NCBI GenBank assembly: GCA_905182995.1
Contig: CAJJDP010000062.1
Span: forward strand, 310,001 to 374,000
Reading direction: 5' to 3'
DNA: 64,000 nucleotides
Origin: Paramecium octaurelia
Lineage: Eukaryota > Ciliophora > Oligohymenophorea > Peniculida > Parameciidae
The position numbers and the translations under genes are program-made. Positions 12,410-25,342 of this stretch are shown here, piece after piece. How positions within the stretch are numbered: the stretch's first letter is position 1; each line of letters begins with the position of its first letter. The notes under the pieces are model-generated. The model made no database searches, was not told where the DNA came from, and was given only the letters and a program-made list of their open reading frames with translations.

Positions 12410-12582
12410 TCAGTTAATATGGTTAATTCTCTTCCAATTTGGATGCGCTAATTCAATATAACCTAAAATAATCTTACATTAATTGATTATACATCTGTTA
12501 TAATGTTAATATGTTGCTCTCTCAATTTAATAGCTTCTCTAAATCATTCCGATTCAACATCTTTGGCTATCATATCAGCCAT
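12410..12582 (-). CDS. Small protein of unknown function (50 aa)
   Basis: A 20-nt GT-AG intron after codon 8 gives an uninterrupted 50-residue protein beginning MADMIAKDRS and ending ELAHPNWKRINHIN before TGA. It contains a CIINQC pair. Without the intron, the frame stops after 12 codons and then continues as another coding-like stretch (REAIKLREQHINIITDVQS), so the splice could be different. No family recognised. Its start lies 165 bp from the divergent RAP-domain gene. Confidence 0.35.
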
Positions 12583-12746
12583 TTTCAATTCTCATTAATA
12601 AAAGTAAGGTGAAGGATTTAAGGTTTAATTCTAATGGAATTGCATCTAATGCTTATGATAGTTCATTTTCAAGCATCTTCAATTTTCAAATGAAAATAGT
12701 TTATACCATTATACGACAATGCATTAAAACATATAAATTTAATTTA

Positions 12747-15045
12747 ATGTTAAGAAATTGTGTGCGACAATATTTCTGTTTAGATAGAATGGTTAGCTCT
12801 AAATTACACTTTGTCAAAGAGAAAGATGCAAAAACAGATTATGTATATTATGAATAAAAAACTGTTTTCTCAAAAGAAAAGGGAAATAAAAAATATAAAT
12901 TATTGGATGTCAAAGTCCCTGATATTAATGTTAAAAAGACTTAATTCTATGTTTTCGACAAAAATACTGTCCCTGTACCAAGGTAATTCTATCACCAATC
13001 TTTAGATAAGTATATACAGCTCCATTAAGGAAGTATGTTAAACAAAAGCTCTAAAGAGATGAATTTGTTAGATATAAAAAATCGTAAACTACAATTCAAG
13101 AATAAGAAGAAGAATAAATTGATGAATTATGGGGGGAAAATCCTCCAGCCAGATATTTTGAAAGACTAGTGGCTAAGGACTTATTTTTTAATTACAGAAG
13201 CCCACGATTTGCTGAATACAATAATAGGAAAAATGACTTCCTTTAAAATCCCTCTGTGCACAGTGAGGTCAAAAATATCATTTAAGAAATTAAGTAGTCA
13301 TCAACAGTCTAACTCTCAAGAAGTACTTTTGTTTTGGAATATTAGTTTATCATCCAAATTATTTCATTGAAGATCACTATAAAAAGTTGCCTGATCTTTT
13401 TACTAAACTCAAGGAAGCAGTCTCTCAGGCAAACTTTAAGGAAATCCCACAAATTGCATGGATGCTTCAAAATTAATTGTTATATAAAGAAGATATATAT
13501 AAGATTTGGGAAGTTATTGAAAATATAGTTAAACCACAAATCCATCACTATTCGATTGATGAATTGATATTATTGAAAAGAGGATTAGCAACAACATATC
13601 CAAAAGCTGGAAGCTATGAATTACACAATTTAATTTATAATTTGGTCTCTCAAGAAAAATTGAATGTTGATTAAACTATTGAAGCTCTTTATGCATTTAG
13701 AACATTTAATCATGATAAATATGCTAAAGTTCTAATAGATAACCTAATTACTCTGTTGCCTGAATATAAAAATAACCATTCAAAATTGGCTTAAGCATTT
13801 TATGCCATTGCTAATAATTTACCAAAAAAACATTTAAGATCAAAATCCTTTGATGTTACAGCAAACGATAAATATAGATTGGGCGTTATGAATGCCTTTG
13901 TGGGTCCATTAAAAGAAGGAAAATATAATATGGATGACATAACAAGAATTCTTCTGGGTATTTCCATCTTGAAAGTTCCAAGTATTTATTCACCTCTATC
14001 AAGACTTTAATGATTTAATCTTTATACTAGAAAATTAATTATAAGAACCTGATGAGTATTAATTAGTTCATATCCTATATGCTCTCTCAAAGGGTAATAA
14101 TGGAATTTAAACCGGAACAATGGAAACTTATAAATATTTAGAATAATTTGTTTTAAAGTTTTTCGAACAATATGAAAACTTAGAAAAATCTAGAGTATTT
14201 ATTTTATTATATTATTTCTAAGATATACTATGCTTACTCGGCCATTTATTCTGAATTTGCTCAGAATCCTATATTCTTAAATTGGGTAAAAGAGAATATG
14301 GTAAAATTCTCTTTTTCAGAATTATAAAATGTAGTGTATGGCCTCATGTTTAATTAAGTAAATGATTAAGAGATTTGGTCTAATTTTGTAAAAAACGTTG
14401 CAACTAAAAGCGAATATGTTCCTTTAGCTAATTATTTCGCTTTCAAATAGGCTAAATTCTACATCACATAGTTCTATCCTCATTGGAATTTAAAACCATT
14501 TGAATAAGCCTGCTAAAATGCTGAAAATATGTTCCTAGCAAATAGATCTGAAAGATAACATCTAGATCAATAAATTATAGACTTTTAAATTGTAATTAAT
14601 TGTTTGATATAATAAGGATCTCAATACTCATCTACAATATGATTGGAAAACCTACCATAATTGGAATAACACATATTTATTCAATATTACACTCCCAGAT
14701 CATAGAATTGCCATTATTTTGAATACTCCCAGAACAACTATTAATGGAAAACCAAGAGCTTAATTGCTGCTATAACAACAAGTAATGGCTACATAGGATT
14801 GGAAATTATTGATTTTTGATCAAACAGAACTTTTTTCAATGAAAACAAAGGAAAGAGCTGTATTCTACAAAAAAACAATTGATGAGGCTATTGAATCATA
14901 AAAGGAAAAGATGAAGGCATGGGAAGAAGAGAGAAGAGATTAAATCTATGAACAATTATTAATCTAAGCTGAAAATGGTATTACTCCAGGAAAAAGATTT
15001 GTCAAAAGAGAGGATCTTAAAGGACTTTCAAGATTTCCAGTTTGA
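12747..15045 (+). CDS. RAP-domain protein, probably mitochondrial RNA-binding
   Basis: 726 aa from six exons (introns 20, 23, 22, 28 and 25 nt; lengths sum to whole codons). The N-terminus MLRNCVRQYFCLDRMVSSKL looks like a mitochondrial targeting peptide. The middle is made of degenerate helical repeats, as in FASTK-like and octotricopeptide proteins. Near the C-terminus, LPDHRIAIILNTPR followed by NGKPRAQLLLQQQVMATQDW matches the RAP domain (IAIEVDGPxHF, then a Lys/Arg helix and LGWxV). RAP proteins act in organellar RNA processing and translation; the role here is inferred. The acidic residue expected after IAI is not obvious, so the nuclease-like site may be lost. Confidence 0.75.
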
Positions 15046-15103
15046 TAAATTAATGCTTTTATATATCCAAATATAACAATTATTAATTTAATAATTCTGA
15101 TTA

Positions 15104-16389
15104 TCAAATTAAGTCTGAAATTAATTACAATATCTATAATTCCACATAATTCTTCATTGCTTATATAGTTACTTCCTTAATTATTTCTGTTTTTAGTATA
15201 TCTATTTATTGTAAGATGATGTTTTACGAGTTACTCTGTTATTTTTAAGAAAATTTAACATCATTAAGGAAATAATTGAGTATTTTTAATTAATTATCTA
15301 CTTATGAATTTATGTCGTCTTTGATTAATTTTAAATCTAATTCGAATTTGAAATCTTTCATTATTTCATCTTTATTTTCATTTATTATTTAGTTAATAAT
15401 ATCTTCTTTATTCTTACTTAAATCTTCTTTTAAATTTATATACTTATCATTTTTTGGAGCCTTTTGTTCTGAATAAAGTGTTGATTTTTTTAATACTTTG
15501 GCAATTAATGGGAAGGTTAATTATAAGATTTGCTAAAATTCATAAAACTATCCATCTTTATAATATTATTTTTAAATCTATTCTAAATTCTCTTTAACAT
15601 TGTCAATCCTTCTACCTCTCTTGGAGTTAAACATTGTTAAACTATTATCCACACCAACTAATCTTTAATTTTTGTTATTTAGATTATTATATATTTCAAA
15701 GATAATCTAGGATGCTTCAATAAATTTTTTGAATGATTTAAATATTCCTTCATCCATTAATGCTTTAAAAATATTAACAAGATCTGGGTATTTTTAATTG
15801 AAATCTTTTTCTTTTTGCTCTCTCTTTTTTTAATCTGTGATGAATTCCTTTTACTTTTCTTTATCAGATAATTTTTCTTTTTTACAGGCTTAGAGTAGGC
15901 TAATAATGATTTCCTTAATAGATTAATCATCATTTTTTTTACTATTTTTATAATTCTATTTTTCATAAAAAGGACAATCATATCCAACAAAATGTATTGT
16001 ATAAAGTAACCTTTCTGGCATTATTGTAATTTAATGCTTGATGTCTGTTAGATTTATTAAAATTCTATCAGAACTTAAATAATTATGTTATATATTTTAT
16101 TTTTTAAGTTCTTAGTATTTCTATAAAATATCTAAACACAATTGAATATTTTAAGCTATAGTTAATCGTACCAATTTAATTTCCTAAAAATTATAGATTA
16201 GATTACTTGTAAATATAGTAATAAACTTAATGTTATTTACATTGAATGATCAACTTTATATTCAACTATCTTGCAGTCATCGTTTTATTACCAATTCGTT
16301 AATCCATCAAATTCTAATATTCTTTTCATTTCCTCTTATGATTTTTCGTAGCTATAAGTTAATGTGCTTGAATATTTTAAACCTTTCAT
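15104..16389 (-). CDS. Ciliate family protein with degenerate kinase-like motif, copy 3
   Basis: 420 aa with one 23-nt intron at the same place as copy 1. From the start codon through most of the coding region the DNA is nearly identical to 5776-7115, including synonymous sites. The C-terminus and 3' flank differ (ends QILQLISDLI). This points to a recent duplication or gene conversion across about 9 kb. It shares the degenerate HRD-like loop and HFVGYDCPFYE block. It is convergent with the RAP gene, about 58 bp between stops. Confidence 0.6.
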
Positions 16390-16593
16390 TTAGAATCAAA
16401 TTTCTATTAATGAATTTGCAAATATTAATTGATAACTTATATATATATAAATTTTGTATGATATACATAAAATGCTATATTGTATTATCTAAATTCGATA
16501 GGTATTACAAAATCTTCTTTGTCAAAAGAACACGTACATAACAAAATTGTTCATTTATAACAAAAACACTTAAATAAAATAATATTATTCTGT

Positions 16594-17364
16594 ATGATGG
16601 CCAGAAGTAAATAATTGATAATTTTATTTGATGTGGATGGGACTCTAACCAAATCAAGAAACAAGATTGAACAGAGTATGGTTGATACTCTGAAATCACT
16701 TTGCAAATTACATTATGTCGGTATCGTTGGAGGATCTGATTATCACAAGATTAAAGATCAGGTAGGATAAGATGGTAATAATAAAATATAAGTTTGATTA
16801 GTATTTGAGATGGTTGATTTTGTGTTTACTGAGAATGGTCTTTATTCATTTAAAAATGGAGAGCATTTCCATACATAGTCATTAAATAAATTTGTAGGGG
16901 AAGATCAATTGCAGAAATTCATCAATTTTACTTTGTTACAATTATCATAAATCCAATTACCATTAAAAAGAGGTACATTCATAGAGTATAGAAATGGAAT
17001 GATTAATATCTCACCAATAGGACGAAATTGTTCATAATAAGAGCGTGATGATTTTGAATAATATGATCATCAACATAAGGTTAGAAAGTAATTGATAGAG
17101 AAATTAGAGAATGAATTTAAAGACTTAAATTTTAAATATTCAATCGGTGGATAGATTAGTTTTGATGTATTCCCAAAAGGATGGGATAAGACTTATTGTC
17201 TACAATTCTTAAATGAGTTTGAGAAAGTGTACTTTTTTGGAGACAAAACATTTGAAGGTGGAAATGATCATGAAATCTACATTCATGAACGAACAATTGG
17301 ATAATAAGTCAATAATCCTTAAGAGACAATCAAATATTTAAATGAATTATTTTTAAAAAATTGA
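16594..17364 (+). CDS. PMM: Phosphomannomutase (HAD superfamily)
   Basis: 247 aa (246 from the second Met at 16597), the usual length of eukaryotic PMM, with one 27-nt intron. It interconverts mannose-6-phosphate and mannose-1-phosphate in the cytosol, feeding GDP-mannose for N-glycans and GPI anchors. Seen in sequence: HAD motif I FDVDGTLT with both Asp; [26 protein letters not shown]; the substrate-binding stretch [15 protein letters not shown]; the cap; [20 protein letters not shown]; and the metal site [16 protein letters not shown]. All key residues appear present, so it should be active. Either Met could be the start; they are adjacent in frame. Confidence 0.95.
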
Positions 17365-17415
17365 TAATTTAACACAAAAAACCATTTTCATGAATTCTTT
17401 GTTTCTTAATTAAAT

Positions 17416-18148
17416 ATGGACAGCACTTAGATTGTTTTACCTCCTCGTCATTAACGTTGGTTGAATGGTAACACTCATTGTAATAATTAGGATATGAATA
17501 CTAAGTTCTACTTTAGAATGCTCCTAATTAGAACATACCTATATTTCATTCTCATCCCTCGGAAATTTATTACCAACCAAAAAGTATATTTATAAAATGG
17601 AGATTTTAGATGGTTATCTATATATCTTAAGGTCAGCTATATTAAGCAATATAGGATAATTCTAAGAAATTGTTTAAATGGAAAAAGATGAATTTTTACT
17701 GCCAAAACATAAACCGTAAGTGTCATATATTGCTTGTAGTAAAGAAACAGATATTCCACATTTTCGTATGCATATTGTTTAATTATATGGTCAACATGAT
17801 AACCCTGGGATCCTACTTTGTCATATTCGTCTAATGAATAATTCAATTTCATCCTTACCCCATATTTAGACTCATTCATATTAGACTTATGAAGAGATAC
17901 GTAATTGTGGGTAGCGTCTTACTGATTGCATTACGAAGTCATTGGAGGTTGCTCTTGAAGTTGAATAAGTTTAATTAAGACTTACATTATTTGATGATGA
18001 TTACAATTATTTATAATAGAAATTTTACACATTAGAATAAAGATAGGAAATTACTAAATTGTATTCAAATCTAATCAAACAGAATCAAACATTTGTAAAT
18101 GAGTTGAGAGAATGTGAAGAAGTGTTGCAACGATATGAATCCTTATGA
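17416..18148 (+). CDS. Conserved-looking hypothetical protein with C-terminal coiled coil
   Basis: 227 aa with introns of 23 and 26 nt. Starts MDSTQIVLPPRHQRWLNGYE. The middle contains SYIACSKETDIPHFRMHIVQ and is followed from about residue 150 by Gln/Glu/Leu-rich helices (LEVALEVEQVQLRLTLFDDD, EQRQEITKLYSNLIKQNQTF) likely to form a coiled coil. No signal peptide or membrane span. I do not recognise a family; the length and coiled coil would suit a subunit of a larger complex. It follows PMM by about 50 bp on the same strand, but Paramecium does not use operons. Confidence 0.65.
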
Positions 18149-18636
18149 GTAGTGTTTTTTTATTGTTTAGATTTAATTCTTTTAATGTTCTTTATTTCAT
18201 AGACCTTTACTGATTTGACAGAAATTCAAGTTTATTCTTTATAGAACTTTGGATATTATTTTTACTCCATGGCATACTTATTAATTTATTTGATTAATAT
18301 ATGATTTTTAATTATTAAATTTGGTTATTTATTTTATTGAAATTTTAATTATGATTTTAGAATATATTTATATTATATTTAATCTATCCCTCTACATTAT
18401 ATTCATTTAGATTTCTTGTAAGATTTTTTCAAATCTTATTGTTTGTCTAGACCTTATTTAAATCGAATATGACTTTTCATTTATGTTTTGGTCTCCAAAC
18501 ACTCGTAACATCATGCCTATTGCTCTATTGAGTTGATTTGGAAATAAATGTAAAAATAGAAATATTTGCATTTAATTGATGCAATAGTTATTCAATAATA
18601 ATATTTTATAATCAAATGGATTCAATCAAATTTTTT
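18149..18636. other. AT-rich convergent intergenic region
   Basis: Lies between two 3' ends. No coding frame with protein character seen. Confidence 0.4.
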
Positions 18637-19488
18637 TCATAAGTTTTTAATGTGTGAAAAATTATTTGGGCTTTTTACTCCTTTATATATCTATGATCTA
18701 TATCTCATGTGCCAGTTATGCTACACAATCTTGGAGTTAAAAATATAGTTTATGGCATACTTCTTGATAAATATCCGACTATTTTATATACTATTGAATT
18801 TACCTTATTATTCTGAAAGCCTTTCTAAACTCCTCCTCTTCAGGGTCATCAGAATGTTGTAAAAGGCTGCTGAAAATCCTTATGTTTAACAGTTATTTTT
18901 TGTAGACAGTAATCTTTTCCAAGAATTTTATCACTTTCAACTAGTCTTTTAGAATTTAAAGACAAAGATTTTGATTCTTACAAGCAAAAGTTATGATGCT
19001 CTTGCAATAATTCTTCGGAATGTTCTTTGTATCCTTCTAGTCTTGCAAGACATTCACTTCCCGCTTCTTGTGTATCGGAAGTCTGATTGTTGGAGTAGGT
19101 GAGCTCACCTGAGGAGGACAACAGTATTGAACAGGCTGAAAATGGGGATAGAACGGGGGTATCTCATTCTACATTCTTATTTCTACTTTGTTGGACCCCA
19201 AATGAACCTTAGATAACTCGACATTTTTACCATGAATTCATTCATAGAGAGTGGTAACACAAAAGGGTATTTTGGTTAATTATTCATTTTGTTTTAAGCT
19301 TATTATAACTTGCTTAGGGCACTTGCAAATTTTTGAATTACAGTCCACTGTTTTTAAATTGAAATCAAATTTTCGTTAGTCTAAACTAATAGAAGATACT
19401 TATAATTAGTACAGAAAGGAAGTGGTCTTGGAATGCTGACAGGTGCTTGGTTTGTTTGTTCCTCTTATTTAATACCATATAGTCTCAT
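18637..19488 (-). CDS. Ciliate-restricted hypothetical protein with C-terminal IFNSKI module
   Basis: 267 aa with introns of 23 and 25 nt. Starts MRLYGIKQEEQTNQAPVSIP. The last 110 residues (KNYCKSIITFACKNQ, then EEEEFRKAFRIISRIFIKKY, then YIFNSKI, then HMRYRSQIYKGVKSP) align well with the protein at 60575-61225. I recall the same C-terminal module from many ciliate hypothetical proteins. The N-terminal half is variable and Gln/Pro-rich. No function is known to me. Conservation of the FxxYIxNSKI core suggests a protein-binding or structural module. The frame holds through both splices to TGA. Confidence 0.65.
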
Positions 19489-20898
19489 TTCGATATATAA
19501 AAAACAAATCTTATTATTATATGAACTAATGCAAATAAATAAACAATTAATTGATCAATCTAATGATCTCGATTGAACACTTGGCATTTGTATAGTTTTT
19601 AGATTTACTTCTAATTAGTATCAATTCAAGATTGCTTTTGTCAACTTCCTTAACTTTCTCGATTTTTAAACAGACATTGGGTCAATTTTTATACACAATA
19701 TATTATAAAATGGCTATGTTGAAATAATATGGAATTTAATTTCTGATATCATGATACATAGAAATATTTAAAATTGACATTAGGGGCTTTTTTCATAATG
19801 TACAATTTCTTCTAAAACTGAATCAAAAGTGCATTGTTTAACTGTAAATCATGTGGCGAAGTCGATTTGGCCTATCTCACATCTAGACTTTCTACCACTA
19901 TATTAAAGTTGATTTTGCCAATATAAAATTTAAAAAAATAGATTCATATTTAATTATTGAATAATATTAAAATTTATATAATTTGTTATATAAATTTTAT
20001 ACTAGTTTTAACTCAATAAACGAATTATTTTATTTAAATCTATTCAAAATCTATCACAATTTCCTAATTGATAAATACTTACTTGTTTAGCAGCATTGAA
20101 TCATTTTCAATAAACTAAGACTGATAATAATAAACACTAGCAGCCTTTTATTTTGAATAATATTATGGGAATTGTTTTTTTTGATGTTTTTTGGAATTTG
20201 TTGATATCAAAATTTCTATTACATGAACTTTTTGAGTCAATCTAAAATACTAAGATTTATTGTACTACGAACTCTGTATTTTATATTTATAAATCTTTTG
20301 CATAATTTAGATGTGATAATTGTTTATTGGAAATGATGAAATGTTTTCATCCTTTCTATTAATATTAGTCCCAATAGATCTTGTGATAACAAACAATTTG
20401 CTTAATGTTTGAATTATTAATCAGAAGTGTTATTTACTTTTACAAATAAAACTAGCTTAAAAGCCTAAGAGTAACATTGATATTTCCACTGAAAATACTA
20501 TAAATAGTAATTCATAAAAAATGTTCACATTCAAAAGTTATAAATCATGAGATTTCATTTTTTCCTTATGATTATAATCTTTACCACTTCAATATCATAA
20601 AACTGACAAATAACCTACCATCATTACTCTATGGGCTTTTAACGATTGAATTATTAATAATCAGATTTTAGAAAGAAATTATTCCTAAAATATAAGGTTA
20701 TACATTATCAAACTGGTTTTATGTTTGATTTTGGAGAAAAGGCTTGAAAGGAATCGAGCGTGACTAAAATATCTATTTGATAATGTGTTCTAATCTAAAT
20801 TTTTTTAATCTTTTGTTAATTCCAATAATTAAAAATTAATTAGAGAAAATGAGATTATAGGTTATTAATAAATTTAGAAATCAAACTTAATTAAAATA
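19489..20898. other. Unresolved exons (about 19500-19930, minus) then gene-poor DNA
   Basis: On the minus strand, 19500-19930 contains coding-like pieces in two frames (for example KCSIEIIRLIN and KVKEVDKSNLELILIRSK) that must be joined by introns I could not place; a small gene is likely. From about 20000 to 20898 I see only AT-rich sequence without coding character. Confidence 0.35.
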
Positions 20899-21255
20899 AT
20901 GGAAGAGTACAATATTTTTATGATAATAAAGTAACTGGCACAAATAATTTTATTGGAGGTTGCTACTTCACCATATTTTTTATAGCATTAATAATAATTA
21001 AATGAAAATAATTTATATAATAATTTAGGAAAGTGAAAATGTGAAGATTGTCTATTTATGATAGGTAGATTGAGTTAGCGATATCATTTTTACATAGTTA
21101 AGTGAAGATGTCAATTTGAATGGATTAACTGAAATTGAATTGGTTAAGTGCTCTTCTATTGGGTAAGAAATTAAGTAGTACAAGTGAAAAGAATTGGATT
21201 ATGAAAACCATGTTAGATTAAAAAAGGTTGTATAAAATGTACATATAATATTTTA
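20899..21255 (+). pseudogene. Coding-like stretch interrupted by in-frame TGA
   Basis: A start MEDNWHKQFYWRLLLHHIFY is obtained with a 25-nt intron after the second codon. The same frame continues as protein-like sequence (DVNLNGLTEIELVKCSS, KELDYENHVRLKKVV) but is cut by TGA at 21059, 21071 and 21185. No GT-AG intron of suitable length removes all three. It is either a pseudogene or a gene with splicing I could not solve. Confidence 0.35.
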
Positions 21256-21266
21256 ATTAAATAATA

Positions 21267-21962
21267 ATGAACATCTACCCTGTCCGATATACTCCATACT
21301 TGAATAATTCAAGAAGAAGACAAAGAGTGATTGACCCTAATAGAGCGAAGAGTTCTCAAGGAATGAGATTGAATTCTTCTAGTCAATAGAGATGTTCCAC
21401 ATAATAAAGTCCTAACAGAACACCTAGTTAAGGTGAATTGCAGCAAATAGAAGTATGATGAGATTTGTTTTGAATGATAGTTTTAACAGCAGGCTGGGCC
21501 AATTGCGCAGGTATAAGTTCATTTGAGTGTGTCTAGAATTACTAATAATTGTTTCTGTCAACTTAGATCAGAAGAAGTCCTTCGTTTCGATTGAAGAATT
21601 ATCATGCGTCTGAAATAACATCGAGTGCACAATCAACTTCTTAATAAAAAAGATAAAATGCGGTTGTAAGTGGAAAGTAAGGAATTATATTAGATATTAG
21701 CAAAAGCAAGGAAGACAGAATAAATAGAATAAATTTCTTAGGTGACCTATTACAATAAATGGAGTAAAATGGATAATAAACAAAGCAATCCTTGTCAACA
21801 GAAATGACCACAGTTCCTAAACCGAAATTTGAAATTCTGAATACAAGAACATTAACTGAATATGAATAAAACATAGAAGAATTGCATTTCTACCTTGTGG
21901 ACTCCTAATAAAGAACAAAGCAATATGCCCAAGTAATTGAAAAGCAAAAAATAAATAATTGA
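21267..21962 (+). CDS. Hypothetical basic, Ser/Gln-rich protein with C-terminal helix
   Basis: 213 aa with introns of 28 and 26 nt. Starts MNIYPVRYTPYLNNSRRRQR. The first half is basic and Ser/Gln/Pro-rich, hence probably disordered. A central block GIILDISKSKEDRINRINFL leads to a C-terminal helix (LTEYEQNIEELHFYLVDSQQ) with coiled-coil character. No recognised domain. It is convergent with SF3B4; the stops are about 40 bp apart. Confidence 0.6.
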
Positions 21963-22002
21963 AAAATAATTGAATAACTAAATATATTATGTATGCTGTA
22001 AA

Positions 22003-22809
<807 letters not shown>

Positions 22810-22995
22810 ATTTTATATATTTATATTTTATTTATATTATTTTTAATCATTTTAATTGTGCATGTCTTATAGGTTTACCGATTTGATGGTTGCATTTTTA
22901 TCATCTAATAAATCTACATTTTTATATCATTTAAGTACTATAAACCTATAATACAAATTTGATTGCCTCATAAATAAAATTTATTTGCATTCGAA

Positions 22996-24209
22996 ATGAG
23001 TGATTTCCAAACTAAATAATATGTAACACAATCTTCCTAAAGACAATATACATCAGGCATCAAGGATAATGTCAGAAGTATCACTCAGGATAGAGTGGAA
23101 TAAGTAATCACCAGGGAAACTCCAAAGGTTTAAGTAAGATTATCTGTTAAATTAAGACAACCACTGTGGAAGTGGAATAAAGAAGTGCAACCAAAATCCC
23201 CAGAATGCAATCTTAACAAATTTTAAGAACTTAAACACAAGGATTTGTCGGAGGGTAAAGTTATATTTCAAATATGGCTGCAATTCCTTAAGTTGGATAT
23301 TAAGGCAACTATTCTGTCCAATAGAATTGTGTTGCTTCTCAAGCACTTTGCATGAATGTTATTGTGGTTTCAAAGGAGGAAATTGAAGCTCCTTGGAGAT
23401 TGGAGTGTGAATATCTCTAATCTTTAATTGCTGAATTGGAAAAAAGAAAGGAAGTCTAAGTGGTTGAAAAAGTTGTCGAAAAAGAAAAGGTTGTAGTAGA
23501 TAACTCCAAAGTAGATTTCTTGGAGGCCCAATTAAGACAATTAAGGTCAGAGAATGATTCACTTCAATTGCAATTATAATCCATGAGAGGAGAAATTTAA
23601 TTGAGAGGTTCTTAAACTGAAGACTTAGCTGCTAAAGAAAGAGAATTTTTCAATCTAAGACTTAAGTTTGAAAGCCAAATTTAAGACTTAGAAGGTTAAA
23701 TCAGAAGATTATAGGAGGAAAATGGTAGATTAAGGAAAGAAAACAATGAGTTGCTTATCAAATTACGAGATTATGAAGTATTTACATACTCTATTAATAA
23801 AGACTAAAATCGCTATGTTATCATCAGAAATCGAAAGACTTGCTTATTCTATTAAAATCAAAGACGGAGATCTTGAAGATTGGAGACTTCGATATGAATA
23901 ATTGGAATCCTAAGGCCAAACTGTTATCCAAGAAAAAGTGACATACTTATCATCTGAAGTAGAAGTTTGGAAATAGAAATTCATCAAAGTCAATCATGAT
24001 TATAATGAATGCTAAGAACAATTAACCATGTGTCAAGCAGAACTAGAAGCTCTTAGGAAAGGATAAAAGAAGGTATATATTTTTTATTAACTCAATAGGA
24101 AGTTGTTGTATCAACATCAAAGGTAGTAACTAGGACAGGTGGAACTACAACGACATCTTCTATGGGGTAAACTAGAGGAAGTAGAACTTATGAGTAATTT
24201 TAACCATGA
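22996..24209 (+). CDS. Coiled-coil cortical/cytoskeletal-type protein
   Basis: 379 aa, introns of 23, 25 and 26 nt. Starts MSDFQTKQYVTQSSQRQYTS. After a Thr/Gln/Val-rich head there is RKEVQVVEKVVEKEKVVVDN (about residues 150-170), with the Val-Glu-Lys periodicity seen in alveolin and epiplasm-type proteins. A long heptad-like coiled coil follows (LEAQLRQLRSENDSLQLQLQ and onward to about residue 330), then a Ser/Thr/Gly-rich basic tail ending SRTYEQFQP. This suggests an insoluble filament protein of the ciliate cortex or basal-body fibres. That is inference; no diagnostic domain is seen. It is divergent from SF3B4, 187 bp between starts. Confidence 0.65.
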
Positions 24210-25342
24210 AATATTGTGCACATAAAAATAATATTAGGAATAATAATATTTATTTAATTTTATAAAGAGTATTAAAGAAATCTTCTAATCTAAGGAATAG
24301 AAAAGAAGAACGTATGTTCTTTTGCTCATAAATAAAGATATTTTAATTAATGATACTTCTAATTAATTTTTTATATTTTTTAATTAAATTAAGTAAATAA
24401 ACCCTATATTATTGTATTCAAAACTAGAGAATTATTAAAAGTATATCAATCAATCACCGACACTTTAATAATTAATAATTACTTTGTATAATAATCAGAA
24501 ATTAAAGGAGAGATACAGATTAATATTATTTAGTCAAATAAATAGGATGTCACTGAGTATAAAATAATTCAGTTGGCAATTTTGAAAAAAAGAATATTCC
24601 TATGTAGCATTACATGAATGCCATGTCTATAAATAGTAAGTTATTAACGAATACGAGGGATGAATTAATTTTGGGTACATATTTTTAATGTTTATTAATT
24701 CTCACCTAATCTTTAAACAATTAGGGTTCTCTACTGATTTAGTCTAATTTTAGAACAGTATATAGATTTTAATAAAATGGAGTAATAAAAATTATATATG
24801 ATTTATTTTTAATTTAATTAAAATATATTATTCAAAACTGATGATTATAATTGAAGAAGTTTTATATAACAGAAATTCTTTTTTTTTAGTAGAAATAGGT
24901 TAGTAATTCAATAAAGAAGACATACCAGGGCAATTATTGCGTGATATTAATTGAAAATTCTGTTGATCTAATTTATATAATGTTATGTTGTTAAGTTTTA
25001 AAAATGCTTCTCTTCATCTATTCTCACTTAGTCTAATAGAAATCCTAACAAATTTAAGAGATTCTATTCTAAATGGAATTGAAACAAATATGAAAGAAGG
25101 AAAAAATGAGAAGTTCAATTTCAAAGGCACCTTTATATTAACAATTACCCAATTAACGAATATTTAACTGCCAGAATGAGAAAAGCATATAATTTATGTG
25201 CTTGGCTCGAAAAAAATGGAAGCAATATTTAGAATTTATTTTTTAAAAAGCATTGGGATTAATCATTTATAAAAAAAAGATTCGATTCTGTGTTTTATAA
25301 GCCAATGAAATTTGACTTTCAATAACAATATTTAAATAAAAA
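24210..25342. other. AT-rich region, no gene resolved
   Basis: An open frame near 24985-25167 (MLLSFKNASLHLFSLSLIEI) has some protein character, but I found neither a coherent start nor splices. Otherwise I see nothing. Confidence 0.35.

Noticed and set aside
12410..12582. In-frame TGA after codon 12 as recoding
   Set aside because: A 20-nt GT-AG intron removes it and gives a clean 50-aa frame.
15757..15990. Minus-strand Lys-rich frame of 77 codons
   Set aside because: Different frame of family copy 3; the family frame is conserved among three copies, this one is not.
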